A stretch of 53,345 nt of DNA from Planctomycetia bacterium (lineage in GTDB: Bacteria; Planctomycetota; Planctomycetia; Pirellulales; PNKZ01), in NCBI GenBank assembly GCA_021413845.1, contig JAIOPP010000160.1, positions 1 to 53,345 of the forward strand. Reading direction: 5' to 3'. Made by a program: the position numbers and the translations under genes. The notes under the pieces were generated by a model that made no database searches, had not been told where the DNA came from, and saw nothing but the letters and a program-made list of their open reading frames with translations. Shown here piece after piece: positions 18,866-27,118 of this stretch; the first letter of the stretch is position 1; each line of letters starts with the position of its first letter.

Positions 18866-18913
18866 GGAAAACAAAACGACCGGCTTATCCCCCAGGCGGG
18901 AATAAGCCGGTCG
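18866..18913 (-). terminator. Rho-independent terminator of the YTV-protein gene
   Basis: The arms at 18877-18891 and 18898-18913 form a stem of about 15 pairs with one bulged base. On the minus strand this is followed by TTTTGTTTT (18869-18877). It lies about 35 bases past the stop of the gene at 18947. Confidence 0.85.
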
Positions 18914-18946
18914 ATGGAAATTGCCTAGGCGTCGGGGCCGTCGCTG

Positions 18947-20089
18947 TTACTTCGACGGGACGACGGACGGGGCCTGCAGAACGCGGCTGCGAGGGGCCGG
19001 AGCCGGCGTTGGAGCCTCTTCCGGAGCGATCGCAGGAGCAGTGATCGGCGGAGCGACGGCCGGGGCATCGGCCGGAACCGGAGCGTCGACGACCCATTTG
19101 CGGCAGGTTTCCGAAATCGTGCGCGGCACGACTTTGCAGACCGGCACTTGGATCGTCTTCTCGACCTGGTAAGGAACCATGACCGTGTACTTCTCGATCT
19201 TGTCTTCCGTCACGTCGCGGTAGCGCGTGACTTGGAACGTGCGCGTCTTCTGTTCCGGAACGCATTGCACGTAGGGAACGTCTTTCTCGATGCGGGTCGC
19301 AACGGTTTCGCAAACTTGAACCTGGCGAACGCGCGTTTCCGGCTTGCAGACCGTGACGGCGTATTCATAAGGCTTAGCGACGATTTGCTGCTTCATCACC
19401 GTTTGCGTCACTTGTTGCTGCACGATCTTGGGAACCCAGATGCGAACGCAACGGGTAACCATCGGCGGCGGGCAAGCGGCGCATCCGCCGCAAGGCTGAG
19501 CGCAGCCGCGATAGCCGTAGCCGTAACCACGGCCGTAGCCGGAGTAGGTCGGGCAAGGAACCTGGACCATGCGCGTTTCCCAGCAACCACGGTCGACGCA
19601 GATCGTCGCGGTTTGCGTGACGGGAACGCATTGCAATTGATGTTGCACCCCTTGGCGACGTTCGACGTGCGGCACCATCACAGTGTACGACTGATCGACC
19701 GTCTTCATGACAGGCTTGTAGACGACTTCGGAGACCCGCTTCATCTGGGTCTGCTGCACCATGACGGTGTAGGCTTCGGTGACGGTTTCTTGATACGGGA
19801 CGCGACGGCAAACCTTGTAGGCGCGATCGCGGGCTTCCGGCCGGCATTCCGTGACGAGGATCTTGCGCGTTTCGGTGCTGAGTTCACGGACGTAGACGGT
19901 GCGTTGCACGACGACGTCTTCGTAGTGGCCGCAGACGGTCGCACAGGAAGCGAGTACGGCAGGAGCCGCACAAGCCGGAGGTGCGCACTGCGGTGCGTTG
20001 CGGCGGCGGAAAATTCCGGCCTCGGCCGAACTTGCCGCGGCACTGACGACCAGGGTCATTGCCAACCCTAGCCAACGGTAGTTACTCAC
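18947..20089 (-). CDS. YTV-repeat, cysteine-rich secreted envelope protein
   Basis: 380 residues from a GTG at 20089, chosen because AAAGGAG lies 7 bases upstream and a signal peptide follows directly (WLGLAMTLVVSAAASSAEAG). The mature protein is built of short variable repeats around the tripeptide YTV: AYTVMVQQ, QSYTVMVPH, KYTVMVPYQVEKT and the related YEYAVTV and RTVYV. It is rich in Cys (about 20), Gln and Val, with a Gly/Tyr-rich centre (YGRGYGYGYRG) and a Pro/Ala-rich C-terminal tail. The YTV repeat family is planctomycete-specific and has been reported in cell wall proteins of Rhodopirellula. A disulfide-cross-linked envelope role is therefore likely, though not shown here. It has its own terminator and no operon partner. 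Confidence 0.88.
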   Translation of the reverse strand: MSNYRWLGLAMTLVVSAAASSAEAGIFRRRNAPQCAPPACAAPAVLASCATVCGHYEDVVVQRTVYVRELSTETRKILVTECRPEARDRAYKVCRRVPYQETVTEAYTVMVQQTQMKRVSEVVYKPVMKTVDQSYTVMVPHVERRQGVQHQLQCVPVTQTATICVDRGCWETRMVQVPCPTYSGYGRGYGYGYRGCAQPCGGCAACPPPMVTRCVRIWVPKIVQQQVTQTVMKQQIVAKPYEYAVTVCKPETRVRQVQVCETVATRIEKDVPYVQCVPEQKTRTFQVTRYRDVTEDKIEKYTVMVPYQVEKTIQVPVCKVVPRTISETCRKWVVDAPVPADAPAVAPPITAPAIAPEEAPTPAPAPRSRVLQAPSVVPSK

Positions 20090-20382
20090 GAGATGCTCCT
20101 TTATTTCGCTGTCGCCGCGAGGCGTGCCCACGGTAAACCGCATGGGCCATCGACGCGCTGGGCTTTTGAAAAACGACTCAGCTATCGCACGAATATAACC
20201 ATTAAAACGGTTAAGGAAATGGGGAGGTTTGGAAAAACTGTAGCGATTGCGTCGATTTGATTGTCGACCGTCGTATGCTTCCAGAGGGGTAAGCAGCACG
20301 GTTAAACGCCGACTTGCCGCTTCCAGCCGCTCCGGAATGCCGCTAAAGAGCGGCTTTTCCCCTGCCTGCGAATGCCGCGCGG
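20090..20382. other. Intergenic gap upstream of the YTV gene, with a candidate promoter
   Basis: On the minus strand TATATT at 20192-20197 could be a -10 box, giving a leader of about 95 bases for the YTV gene, but no convincing -35 is seen. A partial palindrome TAACC/GGTTA lies just beside it. A hairpin GCCGCT-AAAG-AGCGGC at 20339-20354 is followed by TTTT on the plus strand, where no gene would use it. I see no coding sequence. Confidence 0.4.
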
Positions 20383-21387
20383 TTAAGAATCGCGGCGTAA
20401 GACGCTCTCGGCGAGCCGGTGCAGCACGTCCCGTTGTGGGCCCGGCGGAAGGGAGGTCAGGTCGTTTTGGGCCGCGGAGGCGTAGCGCTGGGCCGCGAGA
20501 CGGGCATAGGCGAGGCCGTCGCTTTCTTGCAGCCAAGGCTCAAGCAATGCCCGACGATTCCCGGCCGCCGTGAGCAGCTGCTTTTCAAGAATTTCGCGGC
20601 GCTCGGGACTGAGTTTGCTTAACAGACGGATCAACGGCAGCGTCGGCTTGAGTTGTTCGAGGTCGGTGCCGAGCGATTTGCCGGTGAGCGCTTCGTCTCC
20701 TTCGAGGTCGAGCAAGTCGTCGACGATTTGAAACGCGATGCCGAGGTTGCGGCCGTAATGTGACAGGGCTTCCTCTTGCTCGGCCGTGGCGGCTGCGAAA
20801 TGCGCCCCTAGGCGGCAGCAGCAGGCGCAAAGCTCGGCCGTCTTGGCGTCTATGATGCCGATGTATTCCGCTTCGGAAAGTTCGAGTCGGCCGCGGCTGT
20901 TGATCTGTCGCATCTCCCCTTCGCAGACGATGTTCGTCGAACGGCCGATCAAGCGGCAGGCGAACGCGTCGTCGGTCGTGGCGGCTAGATAGAAGGCGTG
21001 GCTGAAGAGGAAGTCGCCTAAGAGCACGCCCGACTTGTTCCCCCATTTCGCGTTCACGGTATCTAGGTGCCGGCGCAAGGCCGCTTCATCGAGGACGTCG
21101 TCGTGAATCAGGGTCGCCGTGTGGATCATCTCCATCACGACGGCCAGCGTGATGTGCGCAGGGGTAACCGATCCGCAAGCCATTCCGGCCAGCAAGAGCA
21201 GGGCGGGGCGCAAGCGTTTACCCCCTAAGCGGAAGCCGTGTTTAACGAGCTGATCGACGTAAGGGTCGGCGCTGCGCAGTTGTAGGCGTAGCAGTTCCTC
21301 GACCTTTTGCATGTCGCCGCGAATGGAATCGAAGAGCGAAGCGAACGCCCGTTGCGCGATGTCTTGCCGGCCGGCCACGCTCGTCAT
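20383..21387 (-). CDS. Long-chain trans-polyprenyl diphosphate synthase
   Basis: 334 residues with both aspartate-rich motifs of trans-prenyl synthases: [10 protein letters not shown] near residue 85 and FQIVDDLLD near residue 210, plus GGKRLRPAL and GDFLFSHAF. These bind Mg and the two prenyl diphosphates and extend IPP chains to make the quinone side chain, so the product is likely an octaprenyl or similar diphosphate. The residue pattern before the first DDxxD has no bulky chain-length blocker that I can assign with certainty. The start at 21387 overlaps the moaC stop as ATGA, so translation is coupled to moaC, an unexpected pairing of quinone and molybdopterin synthesis. The CCCR near residue 195 is odd. 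Confidence 0.93.
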   Translation of the reverse strand: MTSVAGRQDIAQRAFASLFDSIRGDMQKVEELLRLQLRSADPYVDQLVKHGFRLGGKRLRPALLLLAGMACGSVTPAHITLAVVMEMIHTATLIHDDVLDEAALRRHLDTVNAKWGNKSGVLLGDFLFSHAFYLAATTDDAFACRLIGRSTNIVCEGEMRQINSRGRLELSEAEYIGIIDAKTAELCACCCRLGAHFAAATAEQEEALSHYGRNLGIAFQIVDDLLDLEGDEALTGKSLGTDLEQLKPTLPLIRLLSKLSPERREILEKQLLTAAGNRRALLEPWLQESDGLAYARLAAQRYASAAQNDLTSLPPGPQRDVLHRLAESVLRRDS

Positions 21388-21920
21388 GATTTTTGCTTCC
21401 CGGTTCGTCCTGTTTCCGTTTCGATTTCCGCGCTCGGAGCGAGCGGCTGTTCCGTTCGTCGGAAGTGCCCGCTCCGTCCGCCGCTCTTCTCTTCGAGGCG
21501 AATCGCTTCCAGCGTCATCGCGCGATCGACGCTCTTGCACATGTCGTAGATCGTCAGCGCGGCGACGCTCACCGCCGTCAGCGCTTCCATTTCGACTCCG
21601 GTTCGGCCCGTGCAGCGCACCACGGCTTCGATCAAAACCGACTCGTCGTCGAACGAGAAATCGAGCGTGGCTCCGTCGAGTGGTAGCGAATGGCAAAGCG
21701 GAATGAGCTCGTCGGTTCGCTTCGCCGCCATGATCCCGGCCAGCCGCGCGATTTCGAGCACCTCTCCTTTGCGATGCCCGCGCGTGCGGATCAGCGCCAG
21801 CGTCGTCGGCTGCATCCGAACGCGTCCCGAGGCTCGGGCCGTTCGCGCGGTGATCGGCTTGTCGCCGACATCGACCATGCGGGCGGCACCGGAAGAATCG
21901 AAATGCGTAAGTTCGTCCAT
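21384..21920 (-). CDS. moaC: Cyclic pyranopterin monophosphate synthase MoaC
   Basis: 178 residues covering the whole MoaC fold. Family motifs are [49 protein letters not shown] and [11 protein letters not shown], which holds the catalytic Lys and Asp. MoaC converts the MoaA product into cyclic pyranopterin monophosphate in molybdenum cofactor synthesis. The C-terminal 25 residues are a basic, polar extension beyond the usual end. The ATG at 21920 is preceded by no strong ribosome site. No moaA, moaB, moaD or moaE lies in the window. Confidence 0.96.
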   Translation of the reverse strand: MDELTHFDSSGAARMVDVGDKPITARTARASGRVRMQPTTLALIRTRGHRKGEVLEIARLAGIMAAKRTDELIPLCHSLPLDGATLDFSFDDESVLIEAVVRCTGRTGVEMEALTAVSVAALTIYDMCKSVDRAMTLEAIRLEEKSGGRSGHFRRTEQPLAPSAEIETETGRTGKQKS

Positions 21921-22109
21921 GGAGTGCTTTGCCGCGTGCGGCGCGCATCGAACCGGAAAGGAAGCCCTTCACGTCGTCGCTCAATGCCCTGCGCCGCGGC
22001 GTTGTTTGTGAATTATTTCACACGGAGGGGCTAACAAGCAACCCGTAATGAGGCCTGCCGGCAGGCCGGGCGGCTCAACATCATACCGTTGGGAGAGTTG
22101 CGGCTGGCT

Positions 22110-23573
22110 TTAATGAGGCAAGACCGGACAAACATCGAGCCAAGTGCGGTTATCGGCTCCCATCCAATAGATCGCCTCGTCGGGGCCCCACATACCGGGT
22201 TCATATTCCGTCATCGCCGGCTGCTCGTTGTCTTGCCACGACTGCAAGATCGGGTCGACGATGCCCCACGCGAGTTCCACTTCATCGGCGCGGGCGAACA
22301 AGCTCGGATCGCCGGTCATCACGTCGAGCAGCAGCCGTTCGTAGCCGTCCGGCATCGTGCCGGCGAATTGGCTATCGAAACGGAAGTCGAGCGTCGTGAG
22401 GCGCATGCTCATTCCGGCGTCGGGCACTTTCGTTTGGAAGTGAACTTGGATTCCTTCCGCCGGCTGAATGTGAATGATGAGCCGGTTGGCTTCGACCTTG
22501 CGGCGCTTGTTCTTTTCGGTTGCGAAGAGCATGTGGGGCGGATCGCGAAACTGAATCACGATCTGCGTCGTCCGGCAACTCATCGCTTTGCCGCTGCGTA
22601 AATAAAACGGCACCCCTTGCCAGCGCCAGTTGTCGATCTTGAGCTTCGCCACGGCGTAGGTCGGCGTTTGGCTCTCGGGTGCCACTCCTTTTTCTTGGAG
22701 ATAGCCTTTGTACTGCGAGCGCAGGGTCTTCGTCGCGACTTCTTCCGGCGTCATCGGCCGGATCGACTGCAAGACCTTCACCTTCTCGTTGCGCACGAGA
22801 TCGGCCTCGAAGCGCGACGGGGCTTCCATCGCCGTGATCGAGAGCAATTGCAAGAGATGGTTTTGAAACATATCGCGCATCACGCCCGACGTATCGTAGT
22901 AGCCGGCTCTACGGCCGACGACGACTTCCTCCGCCGCCGTGATCTGGACGTGGTCGATGTAGTTGCGGTTCCAAAGAGGCTCGAAAATGGAATTTGCAAA
23001 CCGCAGGACGAGGATGTTTTGAACGGTCTCTTTGCCGAGATAGTGATCGATCCGGTAGACCTGGCGCTCGCGAAAGACCCGATGGATTTCTTCGTTCAGC
23101 GCGTTCGCCGATTTAAAATCGGTGCCGAACGGCTTCTCGATCACGACGCGGCGCGTCCCCTGCGATTCGTCGGCGAGGCCCGACTTGCCGAGCCGATCAA
23201 TCGCTTCCAGATAAAATTGCGGTGCGGTGGCGAGATAGTAGATGCGCGAGACCGATTGGCTCCCCTCGATTTCTTCCAGGGTCTTCTTCAGGGCCGCCAT
23301 GTCGGCGTCGCTGCCGAGATCGCCGGCGTGATAGAAGATCTTCGCGGCGAACTCCGTCCAAAGTTTTTCGTCGAAATCCTTGCCGCAGAATTGGTGCGTG
23401 GTCTCGCCGAGTTGCTTGCGCCAAGCCTCGTGCGAGAACGGGGTTCGAGACGAGCCGACGATGCGCGTCTCCTCCGGCAAACGCTTCTTGCGATGCAGTT
23501 GATAGAGCGATGGAATCAGCTTCCGGCTCGTGAGATCGCCGGACGCGCCGAAGATTACGATGGTCGTCGCCAT
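22110..23573 (-). CDS. zwf: Glucose-6-phosphate 1-dehydrogenase
   Basis: 487 residues, the usual length. The nucleotide site is IVIFGASGDLTSRKL at the N-terminus, the substrate-binding and catalytic motif is YRIDHYLGKE, and VIEKPFGTD is also conserved. It oxidises glucose-6-phosphate to the lactone and makes NADPH. It is the last gene of a minus-strand run with gnd and an SDR gene, so the oxidative pentose phosphate pathway is almost complete here; a 6-phosphogluconolactonase gene is missing from the window. Near the C-terminus a segment PGMWGPDEAIYWMGAD fits the family ending. Confidence 0.98.
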   Translation of the reverse strand: MATTIVIFGASGDLTSRKLIPSLYQLHRKKRLPEETRIVGSSRTPFSHEAWRKQLGETTHQFCGKDFDEKLWTEFAAKIFYHAGDLGSDADMAALKKTLEEIEGSQSVSRIYYLATAPQFYLEAIDRLGKSGLADESQGTRRVVIEKPFGTDFKSANALNEEIHRVFRERQVYRIDHYLGKETVQNILVLRFANSIFEPLWNRNYIDHVQITAAEEVVVGRRAGYYDTSGVMRDMFQNHLLQLLSITAMEAPSRFEADLVRNEKVKVLQSIRPMTPEEVATKTLRSQYKGYLQEKGVAPESQTPTYAVAKLKIDNWRWQGVPFYLRSGKAMSCRTTQIVIQFRDPPHMLFATEKNKRRKVEANRLIIHIQPAEGIQVHFQTKVPDAGMSMRLTTLDFRFDSQFAGTMPDGYERLLLDVMTGDPSLFARADEVELAWGIVDPILQSWQDNEQPAMTEYEPGMWGPDEAIYWMGADNRTWLDVCPVLPH

Positions 23574-23610
23574 AAGTGCCGCCGAGGTGAAAGTGGGAAC
23601 GACTTCGGTT

Positions 23611-24390
23611 CTAGAATCGCATGCCGGTGAATCCGCCGTCGACGTAATACGCCGCGCCGGTAATGAAGCTGCCGGCCTTCGGCGCCAGCAACAGAATCGC
23701 GCAGCCGATCAATTCGTCGGGCTCGCCGAAGCGGGCCATCGGGGTCTGACGCATGATGTTGTCGACCCGAGTTGCATCGAGAATCTTGCGGTTTTGCTCG
23801 GCCGGAAAGAAGCCGGGGCACAGGGCGTTCACGCGAACGCCGAGCGGCGCAAACTCGCGAGCTACGTTTTGCGTGAGGTTCACGACCGCCGCTTTCGAAG
23901 CGGAGTATGCGAAGACGCGCGACAACGGCAGATGCGAAGTCACGCTGCCGATGTTCAGAATCGCGCCGCTGCGGGCCGACGTCATTTGCTTGCCGAAGAT
24001 TTGGCAACCGAGATGCGTACCGGTGAGGTTGATATCGAGCACGCGCTGAAAGTCTTCATCTTTCACGTCGGCATAGCTGCAGCCGGCGTTTACTCCCGCA
24101 CCGTTGATGAGAATGTCGACCTTGCCGAATTGTCGGAGTGTTTCGGCGAGAATCGCATCCCAACTAGCGCGCTCGGCGACGTTCAACGGATGGAACACGG
24201 CTTTCCCGCCGGCAGCGCGAATCGCTTCGACGCGCGCCTCGCCACGCTCTTTCCCCTGACCGGCAACGACCACGGTCGCTCCGGCTTTCGCGATCCCTTC
24301 GCACAGCGCCCCACCGAGCACTCCCGTTCCGCCGGTCACGACGGCGACTTGACCGGAGAGCGAGAACAAGTTTTCGAGGAAGGAAGGCAT
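23611..24390 (-). CDS. SDR family NAD(P)-dependent oxidoreductase
   Basis: 259 residues from the ATG at 24390. The Rossmann motif is VVTGGTGVLGGALCEGIAKA, the catalytic Ser is in ILNIGSVTSH and the Tyr/Lys pair in AYSASKAAVVNL. INGAGVNAG replaces the common NNAG. The C-terminal ITGAAYYVDGGFTGMRF is typical of classical SDRs. The sequence most resembles D-mannonate/fructuronate or gluconate oxidoreductases of the SDR type in my reading, but I cannot fix the substrate. It lies between gnd and zwf on the same strand, suggesting a sugar-acid reaction feeding the same pool. A repeat-derived sequence lies between it and gnd. Confidence 0.88.
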   Translation of the reverse strand: MPSFLENLFSLSGQVAVVTGGTGVLGGALCEGIAKAGATVVVAGQGKERGEARVEAIRAAGGKAVFHPLNVAERASWDAILAETLRQFGKVDILINGAGVNAGCSYADVKDEDFQRVLDINLTGTHLGCQIFGKQMTSARSGAILNIGSVTSHLPLSRVFAYSASKAAVVNLTQNVAREFAPLGVRVNALCPGFFPAEQNRKILDATRVDNIMRQTPMARFGEPDELIGCAILLLAPKAGSFITGAAYYVDGGFTGMRF

Positions 24391-24404
24391 AGGAGAACTC
24401 AAAA

Positions 24405-24490
24405 GTCGGAAGGCAAAATGCAAAAGTGCGGAAGAGGAATCGATGCCGAAGAAATGCTCCGGCGTTTTGCCTTTTGCATTTCTACTTTTA
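24405..24490. repeat. Inverted pair of the AGGCAAAATGCAAAAGTG repeat
   Basis: One copy lies at 24411-24432, and a diverged copy in reverse orientation at about 24464-24490 (TTTTGCCTTTTGCATTTC). The two could pair as an imperfect AT-rich hairpin between the SDR and gnd genes. A further exact copy lies at 51724-51745. Confidence 0.7.
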
Positions 24491-24499
24491 ACTTTCCTT

Positions 24500-25957
24500 C
24501 TACTCCGGCTTCTTACGCAATTCGATCCATTCCGTGTGGAATGTGCCGGGCTTGTCGATGCGCTCGTAGGTGTGTGCGCCGAAGTAGTCTCGTTGCGCTT
24601 GCAGTAGGTTCGCCGGCAAGCGTTCGCTGCGGTAGCCGTCGAAGTAGGTGAGCGCGTTCACGAAGGCCGGGATCGGAATGCCGAGCTGCACCGCGGTGAC
24701 GATGACATGCCGCCAGGCGGGCTGAGCCTTTTCGACGGCGTCGCGGAAGTACGGCGCGAGCAACAGATTCTCAAGATTCTTATCGTTATCGAACGCTTGC
24801 TTAATATATTCCAAGAAGCGGGCCCGAATGATGCAGCCGCCGCGCCACAGGAGGGCGATGCTGCCGAAGTCGAGCGGCCAGTTGTTTTCCTTCGCCGCGG
24901 CTTGCATCTGCACGTAGCCTTGTGCGTAGCTGCAAATCTTCGACGCGTAGAGTGCTTGCCGAACCGACTCGATGAACTTCGTCTTGTCGCCGGTGTATTT
25001 TTCCGTCGGTCCCTTGAGAACCTTGCTGGCACGCACGCGCGCGTCTTTCAAAGCCGAGAGGCAGCGAGCAAACACGGCCTCGGTCACCAAAGTGCTCGGG
25101 ACACCGAGATCGAGCGCGAGCTGGCTCATCCACTTCCCGGTTCCCTTCGCGCCGGCCTTGTCCATGATGAGGTCGACCATGTCCTTGCCGGTGTCGGGAT
25201 CCTTCACGCTGAAGATGTCGCGCGTGATTTCGATCAGATAGCTGTCGAGCTCTCCCTTGTTCCACGAAGCGAACACGTCGTAGAGCTCGGCGTTCGTCAA
25301 GCCGAGGGTCGTCTTCATGAGCAAGTACGCTTCGCAGATCATCTGCATGTCGCCGTACTCGATGCCGTTGTGAATCATCTTCACATACTGGCCGGCTCCG
25401 CGCGGGCCGACCCAATCGCAGCACGGAATGTCGTTGTTCGGGCCGACTTTCGCGGCGATGGCTTGAAAGATCGGCTTCACAAGCGGCCACGCGGCAGGAC
25501 TGCCGCCGGGCATCATGCTCGGGCCCTTCAAGGCTCCCTCTTCACCGCCGGACACACCGGTGCCGATGAACAGCAGGCCTTTGCTTTCGACATATTGCGT
25601 GCGGCGATCGGTGTTCGTGTAGAGCTCGTTGCCGCCGTCGATCAGCACGTCGCCCGGCTCGAGCAGCGGAATGAGATGATCGATGAGCTCGTCGACGGGC
25701 TTGCCGGACTTGACCATCATCATGATCTTGCGGGGCTTCGCGACGTTCTTCACGATCTCTTCGAGCGAATGACAGCCGACGAACTTATGGCCCTCGCCGT
25801 GGTTTTTCATGAACGTGTCGACGACGGTCGTCGTCCGGTTGAAAACCGCGACGCTATATCCGCGGCTCTCGATGTTGCGCGCCAAGTTTTCGCCCATCAC
25901 AGCCAACCCGATAAGACCGAAGTCGCAAAGCGAATTTTGTTGAGGTGCTGCAGACAT
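24500..25957 (-). CDS. gnd: 6-phosphogluconate dehydrogenase, decarboxylating
   Basis: 485 residues, matching the long NADP-dependent form. The dinucleotide site is GLIGLAVMGENLARNIESRG, followed by the NRTT motif that favours NADP. The substrate site includes GVSGGEEGALKGPSMMPGG and VKMIHNGIEYGDMQMICEAY, with the catalytic Lys. The C-terminal tail contains AQRDYFGAHTYER. The enzyme makes ribulose-5-phosphate, CO2 and NADPH. It is first in the minus-strand order gnd, SDR, zwf, with the SDR gene 110 bases downstream. The upstream gap of about 400 bases holds no divergent gene on either side that I can support. Confidence 0.98.
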   Translation of the reverse strand: MSAAPQQNSLCDFGLIGLAVMGENLARNIESRGYSVAVFNRTTTVVDTFMKNHGEGHKFVGCHSLEEIVKNVAKPRKIMMMVKSGKPVDELIDHLIPLLEPGDVLIDGGNELYTNTDRRTQYVESKGLLFIGTGVSGGEEGALKGPSMMPGGSPAAWPLVKPIFQAIAAKVGPNNDIPCCDWVGPRGAGQYVKMIHNGIEYGDMQMICEAYLLMKTTLGLTNAELYDVFASWNKGELDSYLIEITRDIFSVKDPDTGKDMVDLIMDKAGAKGTGKWMSQLALDLGVPSTLVTEAVFARCLSALKDARVRASKVLKGPTEKYTGDKTKFIESVRQALYASKICSYAQGYVQMQAAAKENNWPLDFGSIALLWRGGCIIRARFLEYIKQAFDNDKNLENLLLAPYFRDAVEKAQPAWRHVIVTAVQLGIPIPAFVNALTYFDGYRSERLPANLLQAQRDYFGAHTYERIDKPGTFHTEWIELRKKPE

Positions 25958-26360
25958 ATTCGATAGACCTTATTGCGATTTTTCGGAGAGATGCGTGGGG
26001 AATAACGGAAGAAAACGGCTGACGCTATTTTGCCTGAGCAACACCGCCGGCAAGACGCTCGGCAAACCGATCGCGAGCGAGCGGTCGAGAGTTGCGGCCG
26101 AACGTGCCGGCATCGCGAGGATTGTACCGCTGGAGCGAAAGACGAGCAATCGGCCGAAACCGGCGCGATCGGGGCTCGATTCGAGTGCTTTCGAAGTCCG
26201 ATGCAAGGCGTGGAGAACGGATCGAAAGTTTCCGACCTTCGCCGGCCTCTCGCTTAGGTTGGCGAGAGCCGGCGAAGGGATGGAATGTCGAACTCCAGGC
26301 GGAGAGTAGGCGGCGCGAAGCTCGGCCGCGGCCCGGAGTAACCGTGACGGCGAACTCGAC
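25958..26360. other. Intergenic gap with one strong stem-loop at 26236-26278
   Basis: The arms 26236-26252 and 26263-26278 pair over about 16 bases with one bulged base. No T-tract follows on either strand, so this is not a standard terminator. It lies about 85 bases past the stop of 26361-26693. Short open frames in this gap have no ribosome site or recognisable protein, and I see nothing else. Confidence 0.5.
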
Positions 26361-26693
26361 TTAGGCGGCTTTTCGCTTCGTCGTGGATTTCGAGCCGTGG
26401 CTCAGTTGGCTGCTGATCGTCGCGGTGAGTCGTTCGGCGGAAAGCGTGAGCACGATGTCGTGCAAACGGCGATCGAGAGGTTCTCCCTTATCGGCTTGCT
26501 TGCCGAGCACTGCCGAGACGATCGTCACGGCTTTCGCGCGGATGTAACCACGCGCTTCGGCCGGGGGCATTCCGGCGGCGCGAGAAACGGTCGCTTCGCG
26601 AACGGTTTCCGTATGTCGAGCGACGATCCTGTCGACATGCTGCGCGACGAGTTTGGTTTTGCGAAGGCCTTGAATCCATCCCAAGATCGACAT
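26361..26693 (-). CDS. Small conserved-looking protein of unknown function
   Basis: 110 residues from an ATG at 26693 with AAAGGAG eight bases upstream, which is the reason for this start rather than one 81 bases earlier. It is predicted to be mostly helical, with no signal peptide or membrane segment (MSILGWIQGLRKTKLVAQHV, PPAEARGYIRAKAVTIV), and ends in a basic tail with STTKRKAA. I recognise no family. It stands alone, about 430 bases upstream of a divergent BBP7 gene. The ribosome site and amphipathic helices argue that it is real. Confidence 0.65.
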   Translation of the reverse strand: MSILGWIQGLRKTKLVAQHVDRIVARHTETVREATVSRAAGMPPAEARGYIRAKAVTIVSAVLGKQADKGEPLDRRLHDIVLTLSAERLTATISSQLSHGSKSTTKRKAA

Positions 26694-27118
26694 GGCGATA
26701 CTCCTTTGCGATCGGTAACGCTCGAACGTCCGAAGTCGTCGCGTCCGTCTTCCGCCGGAACAAGACGCCGGCAACTCCCTGCGGTGGCTCGGAGCTATCC
26801 ATGGCTCCGCCGACGCACACCGCGGATCGTCGAGTAGGAAAGAGATCGAACCATCGTGCCGGCATTCTTCATGAGTTCCGAAATCAGCCTATCGGGCAAA
26901 AATAGGTAGTTTGTTTCGACTGCGTCGCCGCTGCGCGTGGTAACGCGTGTGCCGTAGTTTCCGAATCTGCGGAACTCTCTGTATTTTCCGTTTGAGTTGA
27001 AAGCCCGGTCGTACCGATGAATCCGTTGGAAGGTTCTCTCCGGCCTGGGGAAGGGTTGCTATTACGCAGCCCCCGGAAGCACCATTCGCGTCGGTACAAC
27101 TGACTAGGACTAGTTTCC
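26694..27118. other. 425-base gap between divergent genes
   Basis: Only the ribosome site of the upstream minus gene (26694-26710) is clear. The segment 26900-27100 presumably carries the promoter and leader of the BBP7 gene, but I could not pick a convincing -35/-10 pair. I saw no hairpin or repeat. Confidence 0.4.

Noticed and set aside
20090-20536. N-terminal extension of the YTV frame upstream of the GTG
   Set aside because: The signal peptide and ribosome site place the start at 20089, and the extension has no domain.
25970-26309. Small frames on both strands upstream of gnd
   Set aside because: No ribosome site, no family and no consistent codon pattern.
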